Positions 37,069 through 47,162 of a DNA stretch of 64,000 bases are shown in pieces. Position 1 is the stretch's first letter. Each line of letters opens with the position of its first letter. The translations under genes and the position numbers were made by a program. Source of the stretch: Thermotogota bacterium (GTDB lineage Bacteria; Thermotogota; Thermotogae; Petrotogales; Petrotogaceae); NCBI GenBank assembly GCA_029780115.1, contig JAKOZG010000013.1:1-64000 (forward strand), read 5' to 3'. The notes beneath the pieces were generated by a model, which had not been told where the DNA came from, made no database searches, and saw only the letters and a program-made list of their open reading frames with translations.

Positions 37069-37389
37069 ATGATTTCTTTAAAAGAAAAATTGATTTTAAA
37101 AACTTTACATAAAAAATTTAACAATCAAATTCCTACCTTATTTTCAGAAATAGCTTATAAAGGAAAAGAGAAATACTTGTTTTTTGTTTTTGTAGATAAA
37201 TCAAGTGAACTAGCTCAAAAAACTATGTACGAAATCATAAAAAGTGATGATTCAATAACTTTTGTACTTCAAAAAAACGAAAAAGAATATCAATTAAATG
37301 TTGAAAAAATATCTGATTTTAAATCGTATTACTATGTAGAAATGGATGAATCATGCCAAATTCATGAATTTGTAGAATTTATTAAATAA
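37069..37389 (+). CDS. Conserved-looking small protein of unknown function
   Basis: This 106-residue protein starts at ATG 37069, five to six bases after AGGTGAT; a GTG nine bases upstream is in frame but lies in the ribosome site. It is soluble, Lys/Glu rich and has no signal peptide or recognised motif. It has its own sigma-A promoter and ends three bases before the convergent GNAT gene, so it is likely expressed, but I cannot assign a role. Confidence 0.65.
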   Translation: MISLKEKLILKTLHKKFNNQIPTLFSEIAYKGKEKYLFFVFVDKSSELAQKTMYEIIKSDDSITFVLQKNEKEYQLNVEKISDFKSYYYVEMDESCQIHEFVEFIK

Positions 37390-37392
37390 CAT

Positions 37393-38247
37393 TTAGTGCA
37401 GTTTTCTTTCCATTTCTAGTTGTTTAATAAAAGAGAAATAATTGTTTTCGATTAATGCACTATTCAATGGATCATCTTCAGGAACAGTAATTACAATTAT
37501 TTCATCTTTTATTTGAAATAGTTTTAAAGTTACATCTTTCACTATATCTGAGAATTTGTAAGCTTCAGCTATTGGAGAAACATCTACAATGAAGGCATTG
37601 TCTTCGTTTAATCCCCATACAATATAACCTATCTTTTCACCTTGTTCATTTAATATTACTTCATTAATATACCTTTGATCGCTAAGCTTTAAAGTCATAG
37701 GATCTCTCTGCCAATTAGGATCTCTCTTCAGTCTAAGTTTAGCAATTTGTGCTAGTTCATAAACACCATCTGAAGTGGTAGCTTCATATTTAAAATAAGG
37801 AACTTTCAGTGTCCTATCATTTTTTCTTTTGAGATAAGAATACAAATTCCTCTTAGATCTAAATCCATGTTTTTCATAAAATCTAACAGACCTCTTATCC
37901 AATTCTACAACTTCTAATATTATACTATCGATATCCTTCCATTTTAGATTTTCGACGACTCTAAAAAGCATTTGAGAAGCTAAACCCGTTCCTCTGTATT
38001 CTTCCAATACGCCTATAGAATCGATCCTACCTATTCTACTCCTAAGAGAAATAATGCAAAATCCTACTGGTTTTTCATCAGAAAAAACCACGAAAGAATC
38101 TTCTAGAGAAATTGAATTTTCTTTAATGTCCATATTAAAACTCTCATATGTCCATTTTACAGGAACTACATAATCTTTGAAAACTTCGTTTACAAGGTCG
38201 ACTAAAACAGACATAGAAACTTGACTCAAAGGCTTAAAAATAAACAT
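37393..38247 (-). CDS. GNAT family N-acetyltransferase
   Basis: The start is taken at ATG 38247, which follows GAGGAGGAACTAT; an upstream in-frame start would add 26 residues and lacks a ribosome site. The 284-residue protein has a GNAT domain (about 1-145) with the acetyl-CoA loop EEYRGTGLASQML (near 91) and FYEKHGFRSKRN. The C-terminal half (about 150-284) looks like a second, degenerate GNAT fold (EKIGYIVWG, VDVSPIA). The substrate is unknown. It converges with the small gene at 37069. Confidence 0.82.
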   Translation of the reverse strand: MFIFKPLSQVSMSVLVDLVNEVFKDYVVPVKWTYESFNMDIKENSISLEDSFVVFSDEKPVGFCIISLRSRIGRIDSIGVLEEYRGTGLASQMLFRVVENLKWKDIDSIILEVVELDKRSVRFYEKHGFRSKRNLYSYLKRKNDRTLKVPYFKYEATTSDGVYELAQIAKLRLKRDPNWQRDPMTLKLSDQRYINEVILNEQGEKIGYIVWGLNEDNAFIVDVSPIAEAYKFSDIVKDVTLKLFQIKDEIIVITVPEDDPLNSALIENNYFSFIKQLEMERKLH

Positions 38248-38363
38248 ATAGTTCCTCCTCTTCTTCAAGCATAAACCACTTTCAAAAAAATGGTCAGTTG
38301 TACATATATACTTCATACTCTCCAAAATTATTCTAACACATAAATCTTAAATAAATCTTTAAA

Positions 38364-38394
38364 AATAAAATCAACCGCATAGATGCGGTTGATT
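38364..38394 (-). terminator. Terminator after the gap-pgk-tpi operon
   Basis: CAACCGC (38372-38378) and GCGGTTG (38385-38391), extended by AAT/ATT, form a strong stem followed on the minus strand by a T-rich tail. It starts just after the tpi stop. Confidence 0.85.
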
Positions 38395-38398
38395 ATAT

Positions 38399-39169
38399 CT
38401 ATTCGATAACTTGTCTCATAATTTCTGCTAATTCTATAAATTCTTCTGTCAAAGAAGCTCCTCCAACTAAACCACCATCAATATCAGGTTTTAAGAAAAG
38501 ACCTAAAAAGTTATTAGCTTTAATACTCCCACCATAAAGTATCGTCATTCCTTCTGCCAAACTTTCACCAAATAAATCTTTAAGTAAATTCCTGATATAT
38601 TCATGAACCTCTTGAGCTTGCTCAGGTGTTGCAACCTTTCCTGTACCAATAGCCCAAACTGGTTCATATGCAATAACAACACGAGAAACTTCTTCAGGAG
38701 TTAGACCAAAAAAAGCCTCTTTAATCTGTCTTTCGACAACGTTAAATGTAAGTCCTTTTTCGCGATCCTCTAATTTCTCACCTACACATAAGATAGGAGT
38801 TAGACTGGTTTTAACAATCTTTTTCAGTTTTTTATTAATCATTTCATCAGTTTCACCGAAAATATGTCTTCTTTCTGAATGACCAATTATCACATATCGA
38901 ACATTTAAATTTGTTAACATTTCAGTAGAAATTTCACCTGTAAAAGCTCCTTTTTCTTCATAAAAAACATTTTGCGCTCCTACTTTAATTTTGGAACTGC
39001 TAACGATATCGGATACTCTTTCTAAGGCGGTGTAAGGTGGACATAGGATTATCTCGAATTTACTTTCGTTTCCTATCCTCCCAATCAATCCTGAAGTAAA
39101 TTGTGCAGCTTGAGTATTTGTTTTATTCATTTTCCAATTACCAGCAAGAATAAATCTTCTGTTATTCAG
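38399..39169 (-). CDS. tpiA: Triosephosphate isomerase, read as a -1 frameshift extension of pgk
   Basis: TIM interconverts dihydroxyacetone phosphate and glyceraldehyde 3-phosphate. The catalytic His (GHSERR) and Glu ([11 protein letters not shown]) and the phosphate loop ([17 protein letters not shown]) are present. The first ATG (39130) lies after the catalytic Asn and Lys of AGNWKMN, so starting there would give a dead enzyme. The frame is open upstream through [10 protein letters not shown] to a CTG at 39169 and further into pgk, with no ribosome site or normal start codon. The natural route is a -1 frameshift from pgk at A_AAA_AAC, giving a PGK-TIM protein of about 655 residues. Thermotoga maritima is known to make such a fused PGK-TIM. 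I give the frame from the CTG where it leaves pgk. Confidence 0.93.
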   Translation of the reverse strand: MNNRRFILAGNWKMNKTNTQAAQFTSGLIGRIGNESKFEIILCPPYTALERVSDIVSSSKIKVGAQNVFYEEKGAFTGEISTEMLTNLNVRYVIIGHSERRHIFGETDEMINKKLKKIVKTSLTPILCVGEKLEDREKGLTFNVVERQIKEAFFGLTPEEVSRVVIAYEPVWAIGTGKVATPEQAQEVHEYIRNLLKDLFGESLAEGMTILYGGSIKANNFLGLFLKPDIDGGLVGGASLTEEFIELAEIMRQVIE

Positions 39170-39178
39170 TTTTTTTTT
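39166..39178 (-). promoter_or_regulatory. Programmed -1 frameshift site at the pgk/tpi junction
   Basis: On the minus strand the last pgk codons are GTA AAA AAA AAC TGA, so a canonical X_XXY_YYZ heptamer A_AAA_AAC directly precedes the stop. Slipping back by one base continues as AAA CTG AAT AAC into the TIM frame. A small GAATAA/TTATTC hairpin follows. The ribosome would make PGK alone or PGK-TIM. Confidence 0.8.
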
Positions 39179-40365
39179 ACAGAAATAGAAGCAATTCCGG
39201 GAAGTTCTTTACCTTCAAGAAACTCTAGAGAAGCTCCTCCTCCAGTTGAAACATGTGAAAATTCTTCTGCTAAGCCAAATTTTTCAGCTGCAGCCGCAGA
39301 ATCTCCTCCACCTACTATACTTATGCAACCTTTTTTAGTAGCATTTACTATTGCTTCGGCAATCTTTTTTGTTCCTTCTGCAAAATCATCTATTTCAAAA
39401 ACTCCCATAGGACCGTTCCAAAAGATTGTTTTAGCGTCTGACAACTTTTCAGTGAAAAGCTTAATAGTTTCAGGACCTATATCTAGTCCCATCCAACCTT
39501 CAGGTATTCCTTCATCTATTTTAAAAACCTTCTTTTCTACTCCTGCTTCCATCTTTTGTGCAGCAACTGTATCTACTGGTAATACTAATTCAACGTTTTT
39601 AGCCTTAGCGTTTTCCATAATTTCTCTTGCTACATCTAATTTATCTCCTTCTACCTTTGAAGATCCGACCTCTTTGCCTAAAGCTTTAAGAAAAGTGAAC
39701 ATCATTGCTCCACCAATTAAAATTCTATCGGCTTTTGTCAAAAGATTGTTTATTACACCTATTTTGTCAGAAACTTTAGCTCCACCTAACACTACAACAT
39801 AAGGTTTTTGAGGATTTTCATTTGCAGCGCTTAAAAATTTAATCTCTTTCTCCATCAAAAAGCCAGCTACACTAGGTATATAATTTGCGATACCAACGTT
39901 TGAAGCATGAGCTCTGTGAGCCGTTCCAAAGGCGTCATTTACATGAATATCTGCAAGACTTGCCCAATATTTCGCCAGCTCAGGATCGTTTTTTGTTTCT
40001 CCTTTTTCAAAACGAGTATTTTCTAAAACAAGAACTTCTCCACTTTTTAGTTTTGAAACCGCTTCTTCAACTTTTTCACCTCGTGTTTCATCTACAAAAT
40101 ATACTGGCGCATCTATTAATTCTTTTAATCTTTCTGCCACAGGCTTTAATGAGTACTGTGGATCTCTTTCCCCATCTGGCCTACCTAAGTGAGAAAGTAA
40201 AATAACTTTGGCACCTTTATCTAATGCATATTGAATTGTAGGTAAGGCTGCCCTAATCCTTGTATCATCTGTTATTTTTCCATCTTTTATCGGAACGTTA
40301 AAATCTACTCTCATTATAACCTTTTTATCTTTTAAATCTACATCTCTTAACGTAAGCTTCTTCAT
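39166..40365 (-). CDS. pgk: Phosphoglycerate kinase
   Basis: This 399-residue enzyme transfers phosphate from 1,3-bisphosphoglycerate to ADP. Motifs include [14 protein letters not shown] (near 17), [18 protein letters not shown], the nucleotide-binding [13 protein letters not shown] and the hinge [14 protein letters not shown] near 370. The start is ATG 40365 after AGGGGGTG; an upstream in-frame codon would add 15 residues and has no ribosome site. It follows gap and its 3' end carries the slippery site leading into TIM. A partial terminator lies between gap and pgk. Confidence 0.97.
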   Translation of the reverse strand: MKKLTLRDVDLKDKKVIMRVDFNVPIKDGKITDDTRIRAALPTIQYALDKGAKVILLSHLGRPDGERDPQYSLKPVAERLKELIDAPVYFVDETRGEKVEEAVSKLKSGEVLVLENTRFEKGETKNDPELAKYWASLADIHVNDAFGTAHRAHASNVGIANYIPSVAGFLMEKEIKFLSAANENPQKPYVVVLGGAKVSDKIGVINNLLTKADRILIGGAMMFTFLKALGKEVGSSKVEGDKLDVAREIMENAKAKNVELVLPVDTVAAQKMEAGVEKKVFKIDEGIPEGWMGLDIGPETIKLFTEKLSDAKTIFWNGPMGVFEIDDFAEGTKKIAEAIVNATKKGCISIVGGGDSAAAAEKFGLAEEFSHVSTGGGASLEFLEGKELPGIASISVKKN

Positions 40366-40418
40366 CAATTTACACCCCCTAGTGTATATTTTGCTAGCCA
40401 AAAGTCTCAAATCTAAAC

Positions 40419-40444
40419 AAAAAGGGGAAGAAACTCCCCTTTTT
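40419..40444 (-). terminator. Terminator or attenuator between gap and pgk
   Basis: AAAAAGGGGA (40419-40428) and TCCCCTTTTT (40435-40444) pair around six bases; on the minus strand the stem ends in a T-run. It may lower pgk-tpi expression relative to gap. Confidence 0.75.
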
Positions 40445-40453
40445 TATCTTATT

Positions 40454-41491
<1,038 letters not shown>

Positions 41492-41560
41492 TTATTTTTT
41501 TCTCTAAGTATATTATACAATTTTATTTATACTTTTTTGAAAATAAAAAGTTAAAATTTT

Positions 41561-41956
41561 TTAGAAACCAAAATCAGGTAATTGGCCTAAATACTTTTCT
41601 GATATTTCATTTGTCTTTTCTTCTTTTAGTTGAATAGCTTTTTGAATCACTTCATTTGTAGCAGCAATTATTAAGTCTTTCAAGGTGTCAAAATCTTCAT
41701 CTTCAACTTCCTCGGAAAGAATTATGTCTTTAATTCTTAAATCGCAAGTTGCAATAACTTTTACAACTCCTCCACCAGCTGTAGCTTCAACTTCTACATC
41801 TGCCAATGAGTTTTCCATTTCTTCTATTTCATTTTGCATTTCCAATTGGGCTTTTTGTGCTTCTTGAAGCAACAAGTTCATATTATTCACATTAGGAGAT
41901 TTTTTTGAAGAGGTAGATAATGACCTTCCACCTAAACTTTTCATTTTTTTTGCCAT
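41561..41956 (-). CDS. YbaB/EbfC family nucleoid-associated protein
   Basis: This 131-residue protein matches the YbaB family: a first helix LLQEAQKAQLEMQNEIEEME, the strands EVEATAGGGVVKVIATCDLRIKDI and a long last helix. Family members bind DNA as dimers. An extra N-terminal tail of about 28 residues rich in Lys and Ser (MAKKMKSLGGRSLSTSSKK) precedes the core. Genes for DnaX or RecR, common neighbours elsewhere, are absent. It is a lone gene with GGAGGAT before the ATG. Confidence 0.9.
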   Translation of the reverse strand: MAKKMKSLGGRSLSTSSKKSPNVNNMNLLLQEAQKAQLEMQNEIEEMENSLADVEVEATAGGGVVKVIATCDLRIKDIILSEEVEDEDFDTLKDLIIAATNEVIQKAIQLKEEKTNEISEKYLGQLPDFGF

Positions 41957-42436
41957 GAGTATCCTCCTTTAAATTTTATGTAAAGTGCTTACTTTAAATA
42001 TTCTTATATACTCTAAGAATATAGATTTATTAAAACAAATAATGACAACTAGATTCGAAAACCTACTCAAATTAAAATATCTAGAGCAACAACCAATTTT
42101 ATACAAGAAAAAATGTTCTCAATTTAAATATTCATGGATTAATTTTCTTTAATAAGGCTTTTTTATAATTTATCTAAACTTAATTATATCACACTGTTTT
42201 TTCAAATAAAAAATATTAAGATCTATTATCTACACATCAAAAATGTAAATAATAAATTCTTTTTTAAATATTAATCGAATTAAAAAATATGTTATAATTA
42301 AATGTAAAAAACATAGATTAAAATTGTTTTCAAATAAAATTAGCATCTTTATTTCAAAGAAGGTTAATTAAAGCGTGGTTTATCTTAACTATTTTGGTTT
42401 ACAATGTTTTTTCATCAAGGAAAGGGAGGGATTAGA
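41957..42436. other. AT-rich intergenic region between ybaB and the amino-acid transporter
   Basis: About 480 bases with no coding potential. A minus-strand TATAAT (plus 42183-42188) could be a ybaB -10 element. No riboswitch or repeat was recognised. Confidence 0.55.
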
Positions 42437-43168
42437 ATGTTTAAAAAGTTTTTTTTGCTTTCCTTTATCGTTCTTATGCCCATACTTTTTGTTTTCTCAG
42501 TTACTTATAAAGTTGGAACTGAAGCATCTTTTCCACCTTTTGAATATGTAGAGGATGGGCAATTTGTTGGCTTTGATATCGATCTTATAAGAGAAATTGG
42601 AAAATTGAAGGGTTTTGACGTAGAAGTTATCGATATTAGTTTCGATTCACTAATACCTTCATTGACAACAGGAAACATCGATATAATTGCGGCTGGCATG
42701 ACTATTACTGAAGAAAGGCAAAAGGTAGTTGATTTTACTATCCCATATTACAGCGGCGATCAAAGCATTATTGTAAGAAGAGATTCTGATTTTGACATTA
42801 CCGTTCTTTTTGGAAATCACAAAATAGGAGTACAAACAGGTACTACCGGAGATCTGTGGGTCACTGAACATCTCGTTGATAAAAATATTTTGCCAAAGAA
42901 AAATATCGTCAGATACGATACTTTTAACTTTGCTGTTAGAGATTTGATAAACAAAAATATAGATGCTATAGTTTTAGATAGCCCTGTTGCAGAACGATTT
43001 ACTAAAACAGATCCTGTTAAAATAGTAGGAATTATAAAAACTGAAGAAAGCTATGGAATGGCTGTTAAAAAGGGAAACAAAGAATTATTAAATCTTTTGA
43101 ATGAAGGCATACTGGAATTACAAAAATCAGGTAAATTTGATGAATTGATTGAAAAGTATTTTAAGTAG
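42437..43168 (+). CDS. Polar amino-acid ABC transporter, substrate-binding protein
   Basis: The start is ATG 42437 after GGGAGGGA; an in-frame start 33 bases upstream lacks a ribosome site. The 243-residue protein has a signal peptide (KKFFLLSFIVLMPILFVFS) and no lipobox. The family 3 binding-protein pattern is clear: GTEASFPPFEYVEDGQFVGFD at the mature N-terminus and AAGMTITEERQKVVDFTIPYY. Ligands of the family are His, Gln, Lys, Arg or similar; the exact one is not readable. It leads a four-gene importer, followed by a stem-loop before the first permease. Confidence 0.94.
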   Translation: MFKKFFLLSFIVLMPILFVFSVTYKVGTEASFPPFEYVEDGQFVGFDIDLIREIGKLKGFDVEVIDISFDSLIPSLTTGNIDIIAAGMTITEERQKVVDFTIPYYSGDQSIIVRRDSDFDITVLFGNHKIGVQTGTTGDLWVTEHLVDKNILPKKNIVRYDTFNFAVRDLINKNIDAIVLDSPVAERFTKTDPVKIVGIIKTEESYGMAVKKGNKELLNLLNEGILELQKSGKFDELIEKYFK

Positions 43169-43221
43169 ATAAGACTAAGACTTTTACTTGTTTTAATACT
43201 ATTTTATGTCTTTTTTTTTGC

Positions 43222-43249
43222 TTGACAAAACTATAAGTTAATCTAAATA
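43222..43249 (+). promoter_or_regulatory. Possible internal promoter before the amino-acid permease genes
   Basis: TTGACA (43222-43227) is a consensus -35, with TAAATA at 43244-43249 16 bases on. The -10 is weak. Confidence 0.4.
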
Positions 43250-43254
43250 TTAAT

Positions 43255-43273
43255 GAGGGGGCAATGCCCCCTC
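43255..43273 (+). repeat. GC-rich stem-loop between binding-protein and permease genes
   Basis: GAGGGGGCA and TGCCCCCTC are perfect 9-base arms around one A. It lacks a T-run, so it is more likely an mRNA-stabilising stem or partial stop that raises the binding protein relative to the membrane subunits. Confidence 0.6.
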
Positions 43274-43325
43274 TAATGTAGTATGTAAAAGATATGCATT
43301 ATAAAACACAAGAAGGGGATGTAAA

Positions 43326-43997
43326 TTGGAAAGCCTTCAAATTGTTATAAACTCAATACCATATCTTTTAAAAGGAACTGTAGTCACTCTCGAATTAGCA
43401 TTTTTCAGTATAGTTCTAGGATTTATGGTGGCTATTTTTGTATCTATTGGACAATTATATGGAAGCAAATTTGTGCAAACATTTTTTCTACTTTATGAAA
43501 GAATACTGAGAAGTCTTCCGGAACTAGTAATTTTATTCTTAATTTTCTATGGTCTCCCTATAATAGGGATAAGACTAAACCCATTAGTAGCATCTATTAT
43601 TGGTCTAGGACTAAGAAGTTCTGCTTATCAATCTCAAATATTCAGAGGAGCTATTTCTTCGTTACCAAAAGGACAAGTGGATGCAGCTTATTCCTTAGGA
43701 ATGACTAAATTTCAAACATTTTTTAATGTGATTTTTCCTCAGGCTATGCGAATATCTTTGTCTGGGTGGACTAATGAGGCCGCAGTTGTGCTAAAAGACA
43801 CATCTTTAGCCTATTCTCTAGGGGTTATTGAATTGTTAAGGCAAGGCACTTACATAATAGCTGTAACAAATAAACCTTTACTCATATACGTAATTTGCGG
43901 CTTGATTTATTTTGCACTAACCTTCTCTTTAAGTAAAGGTCTTGGTTATGTTGAGAAAAAACTCGCTATTCCTGGATACGAAGTAAGGAGGGGGTAA
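43326..43997 (+). CDS. Polar amino-acid ABC transporter, permease 1
   Basis: This 223-residue permease of the HisM/GlnP family has about five membrane helices and the EAA loop [23 protein letters not shown]. The start is TTG at 43326, with AAGGGGAT about seven bases upstream. Its stop is followed within one base by the ATPase gene start, so the two are translationally coupled. Confidence 0.93.
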   Translation: MESLQIVINSIPYLLKGTVVTLELAFFSIVLGFMVAIFVSIGQLYGSKFVQTFFLLYERILRSLPELVILFLIFYGLPIIGIRLNPLVASIIGLGLRSSAYQSQIFRGAISSLPKGQVDAAYSLGMTKFQTFFNVIFPQAMRISLSGWTNEAAVVLKDTSLAYSLGVIELLRQGTYIIAVTNKPLLIYVICGLIYFALTFSLSKGLGYVEKKLAIPGYEVRRG

Positions 43998-43998
43998 A

Positions 43999-44784
43999 AT
44001 GAACAAAAATAATGACAGCAATAGCTCAAATCACGTAATTTTAAGAGTACAGAACGTACATAAAAGTTATAATGGAGTTGAAGTCCTAAAAGGTATATCC
44101 TTTATTATGAACAAAGGAGAAACAAAAGTAATAATTGGTCCAAGTGGTACGGGTAAAAGTACTTTGTTAATGTGCATAAATAGATTAGTAGAAGTAGATT
44201 CTGGAAAAATATTCTTAGAAGATGATGAAATAACTTCCGCAAAAAATGTACATAAAATAAGACAAGAAATAGGTTTTGTGTTTCAACATTTTAATTTATT
44301 TGAGCATCTTAATGTCCTTGATAATGTACGACTAGGCTTAATAAAAGTAAAAAAAATGAATAAAGAAGAAGCTACTAATATTGCTTTAAAAGAACTTGAA
44401 CGCGTTGGTTTAAAAAATAAAATTGATCTTTATCCTGCACAACTTTCTGGAGGCCAAAAGCAAAGAGTGGCAATAGCCAGAGCATTAGCTATGAATCCAA
44501 AATTAATGCTGTTTGATGAACCTACTTCTGCTTTGGATCCTGAGTTAATTGGTGAAGTTTTAGGAGTAATGATAGAATTAGCCAAAAGTGGGATGACAAT
44601 GCTCTGTGTAACCCATGAATTGGGATTTGCTAGAGCTGTTGCTGACGAAATAATTTTCATGGAAGGTGGAGTGATTGTTGAACAAGACCCTCCTCAAGTG
44701 ATATTCAATAATCCTAAGAAAGAAAGAACCAAAGAATTTTTGAACAAATTAACCAAATTATATGGAAAGGAAGAGAATCAATGA
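43999..44784 (+). CDS. Polar amino-acid ABC transporter, ATP-binding protein
   Basis: This 261-residue ATPase has Walker [11 protein letters not shown] (near residue 52), the Q-loop [12 protein letters not shown], signature [15 protein letters not shown] and Walker [16 protein letters not shown], with the H-loop CVTHELGFA. It drives amino-acid import with the two permeases on either side. The ATG follows GGAGGGGG. The stop overlaps the next start as ATGA. Confidence 0.97.
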   Translation: MNKNNDSNSSNHVILRVQNVHKSYNGVEVLKGISFIMNKGETKVIIGPSGTGKSTLLMCINRLVEVDSGKIFLEDDEITSAKNVHKIRQEIGFVFQHFNLFEHLNVLDNVRLGLIKVKKMNKEEATNIALKELERVGLKNKIDLYPAQLSGGQKQRVAIARALAMNPKLMLFDEPTSALDPELIGEVLGVMIELAKSGMTMLCVTHELGFARAVADEIIFMEGGVIVEQDPPQVIFNNPKKERTKEFLNKLTKLYGKEENQ

Positions 44785-45455
44785 CTTTTTTCCAAATAGT
44801 TCAAAGTTCTTGGAGATACATGTTAGATGGATTATGGATTACATTATTTTTAACTTTAACATCTGTGGTAATTGGCTTTTTTATAGCCATACTTCTTGCT
44901 TTATCAAAAATGTACGGGAATAAGGCTTTGTACGCTATAAGCAATTTTTATATCGAAATAATTAGAGGTACACCTTTACTTGTGCAACTTTTTATTCTTT
45001 ATTATAGTTTGCCTGTCATAGGTATAAGGTTATCACCTTTAACAGCTTCGATAATCGCTTTTTTCTTAAATTCATCTGCGTATCAAGCGGAATATTTAAG
45101 AGGAGCTATACAATCTATTAGTTCAGGCCAAATGCATGCTGCTCTTTCAATCGGAATGACAAAATGGCAAGCAATTAGGTTTGTTATTTTACCTCAAGCC
45201 ATTCGAAGATTCATTCCTTCCTGGACAAATGAATTTATTTATTTATTGAAATATTCTTCACTATCTTATATTGTGGGAGCACCTGAAATCATGGCTCAAG
45301 CAAAATTTGTTGCAAGTCGTAACTTTGAATTTTTTAAAGTTTACCTTTTCGCTGCTATAATTTATTTTCTGTTGGTTACCGGTTTTAGCGAAGTTTTTAA
45401 ATATATAGAAAATAGATTAAAAATACCAGGAACTCTATCACAAGCTAGGGAATAA
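44781..45455 (+). CDS. Polar amino-acid ABC transporter, permease 2
   Basis: This 224-residue HisQ/HisM-type permease has [21 protein letters not shown] and the EAA loop [23 protein letters not shown]. It is clearly a homologue of the permease at 43326, so the channel is probably a heterodimer. It overlaps the ATPase gene by four bases. Confidence 0.94.
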   Translation: MTFFQIVQSSWRYMLDGLWITLFLTLTSVVIGFFIAILLALSKMYGNKALYAISNFYIEIIRGTPLLVQLFILYYSLPVIGIRLSPLTASIIAFFLNSSAYQAEYLRGAIQSISSGQMHAALSIGMTKWQAIRFVILPQAIRRFIPSWTNEFIYLLKYSSLSYIVGAPEIMAQAKFVASRNFEFFKVYLFAAIIYFLLVTGFSEVFKYIENRLKIPGTLSQARE

Positions 45456-45478
45456 AACTCAATTAGGAGGAATAATTA

Positions 45479-47128
45479 ATGGAGATAATATCTTTAATAA
45501 AAGAACAGATTGATGATGCGCTTAAAAATATTGGGATTACTAATTTGTCTGAAGAATATGTTGTTGAAATCCCCCCACAGGATGAATTGGGTGATTTTTC
45601 TTCCAATATTTCTTTCATTTTAGCTAAAAAACTCAAAAAAAATCCTAAAATAATATCCCAAGAGCTTTCAAAAGAGCTTACGAAAAGTAGTTTCTTCGAA
45701 AAAGTGGAAAACGTTAATGGCTTTTTAAATTTTTTCTTATCTCCAAACGTTTATCAAAGAATTTGTTCTCATATAGTAAGCCACCCTAGAAACTACGGCA
45801 AAATTGATATAGGTAAAGGTAAAATTATTCAATTTGAATTTGCCAGTGTCAATCCTACAGGGCCTTTAACCGTTGCTCATGGTAGACAAGCTGTTATGGG
45901 AGACGTAATTGGAAACATTTATGAACAAACAGGACATATAGTACAAAAAGAAATGTATTTAAACGATGCTGGAAGACAAATTAAACTGTTAGCGAGATCA
46001 TTGTGGGTTAGATACAATGAACTGTTAGGTTCGCATTATGAAATACCAGAAGATGGATATGTAGGAGAATATTTAATTGAAACTGCAAAAATTGTTTTAA
46101 ACAAGTATGGTAATTCGTTTAAGGATAAATGGAACGAAGAGATTGAAAATATTTTCATGGAAGAAGCAGTTGAAGACATGCTTAATAAAATGCTTCACAC
46201 ACTAAAACGACTCGATATAAATTTTGACGTTGTTTTCAGTGAAAAGCTGTTATTTAAAAATAATATTGTAGATATCACTTTAGGCCAATTAAAATCAAAA
46301 GGTTATATTTACGAAAAAGACGGTGCAATATGGTTTAAAGTTTCTGATCTTATAGATGAAAATGATAAGGTTTTGATAAGATCTAACGATAAAATACCTA
46401 CGTACTTTTGCGATGACATTGCCTATCATTACTATAAATATCTAAGAGGGTTTGATCAGGTGATCGATATATTTGGTTCAGATCATCATGGACATATTCC
46501 CAGAATGATGGCATCTATTAAAGCCTTAGGGCTACCAGATGATTTTTTAAAAATAGTCCTTCATCAATTTGTCAACATCAAAAAAGATGGAGAACTTGTT
46601 AGAATGTCAACAAGGAAAGGAGAATTTTATACACTTGATGAATTGATTGACAACGTGGGAAAAGATGCAGTAAGATATTTTTTTGCAATGGTTGATCCGG
46701 ATACTACATTGAACTTCGATGTAGATTTAGCTATCAAGAAATCAAATGAAAATCCAGTATATTACGTACAATATGCTCACGCTAGAATTTGTAGTATCTT
46801 CAAGGAAGCTGAAAAAAGAGGTATAAAATATGAAAGGTTTTTAGGATTAAATGACCTCAACAAGAATGAAGAAAAAATGTTATTAAGAGAATTAGCTTTA
46901 TTTCCAAACTCATTAAAAAATGCCTGTCTACAATTTAAACCAAATTTACTAACACAGTATCTAGAAAAAGTCTCTTCAAGATTTCACCATTTTTATAATT
47001 CACTTTCTGTGCTTAACGCAGAAAGTTATGAATTGATGCAGGCTAGACTTAATCTTTGTGAGGCGACAAAAATAGTTTTAAGTAGAGGTCTTTCTATTTT
47101 AGGTGTAAATGCACCTGAAAGCATGTGA
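45479..47128 (+). CDS. argS: Arginyl-tRNA synthetase
   Basis: This 549-residue class I synthetase charges tRNA-Arg. The N-terminal Add-1 domain is followed by ASVNPTGPLTVAHGRQAVMGD (HIGH-type motif AHGR) and the KMSKS-like RMSTRKGEF. A C-terminal helical anticodon-binding domain ends LSILGVNAPESM. ATG follows TAGGAGG. The gap from the transporter is 23 bases, and a run of plus-strand genes follows. Confidence 0.97.
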   Translation: MEIISLIKEQIDDALKNIGITNLSEEYVVEIPPQDELGDFSSNISFILAKKLKKNPKIISQELSKELTKSSFFEKVENVNGFLNFFLSPNVYQRICSHIVSHPRNYGKIDIGKGKIIQFEFASVNPTGPLTVAHGRQAVMGDVIGNIYEQTGHIVQKEMYLNDAGRQIKLLARSLWVRYNELLGSHYEIPEDGYVGEYLIETAKIVLNKYGNSFKDKWNEEIENIFMEEAVEDMLNKMLHTLKRLDINFDVVFSEKLLFKNNIVDITLGQLKSKGYIYEKDGAIWFKVSDLIDENDKVLIRSNDKIPTYFCDDIAYHYYKYLRGFDQVIDIFGSDHHGHIPRMMASIKALGLPDDFLKIVLHQFVNIKKDGELVRMSTRKGEFYTLDELIDNVGKDAVRYFFAMVDPDTTLNFDVDLAIKKSNENPVYYVQYAHARICSIFKEAEKRGIKYERFLGLNDLNKNEEKMLLRELALFPNSLKNACLQFKPNLLTQYLEKVSSRFHHFYNSLSVLNAESYELMQARLNLCEATKIVLSRGLSILGVNAPESM

Positions 47129-47162
47129 TTATAGATTTTTTAGTTAATGTCGAGGTGTAAAG

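Noticed and set aside
39128-39130. TIM starting at its first ATG
   Set aside because: This would drop the catalytic Asn and Lys of the GNWK motif, which are encoded just upstream in the same frame.
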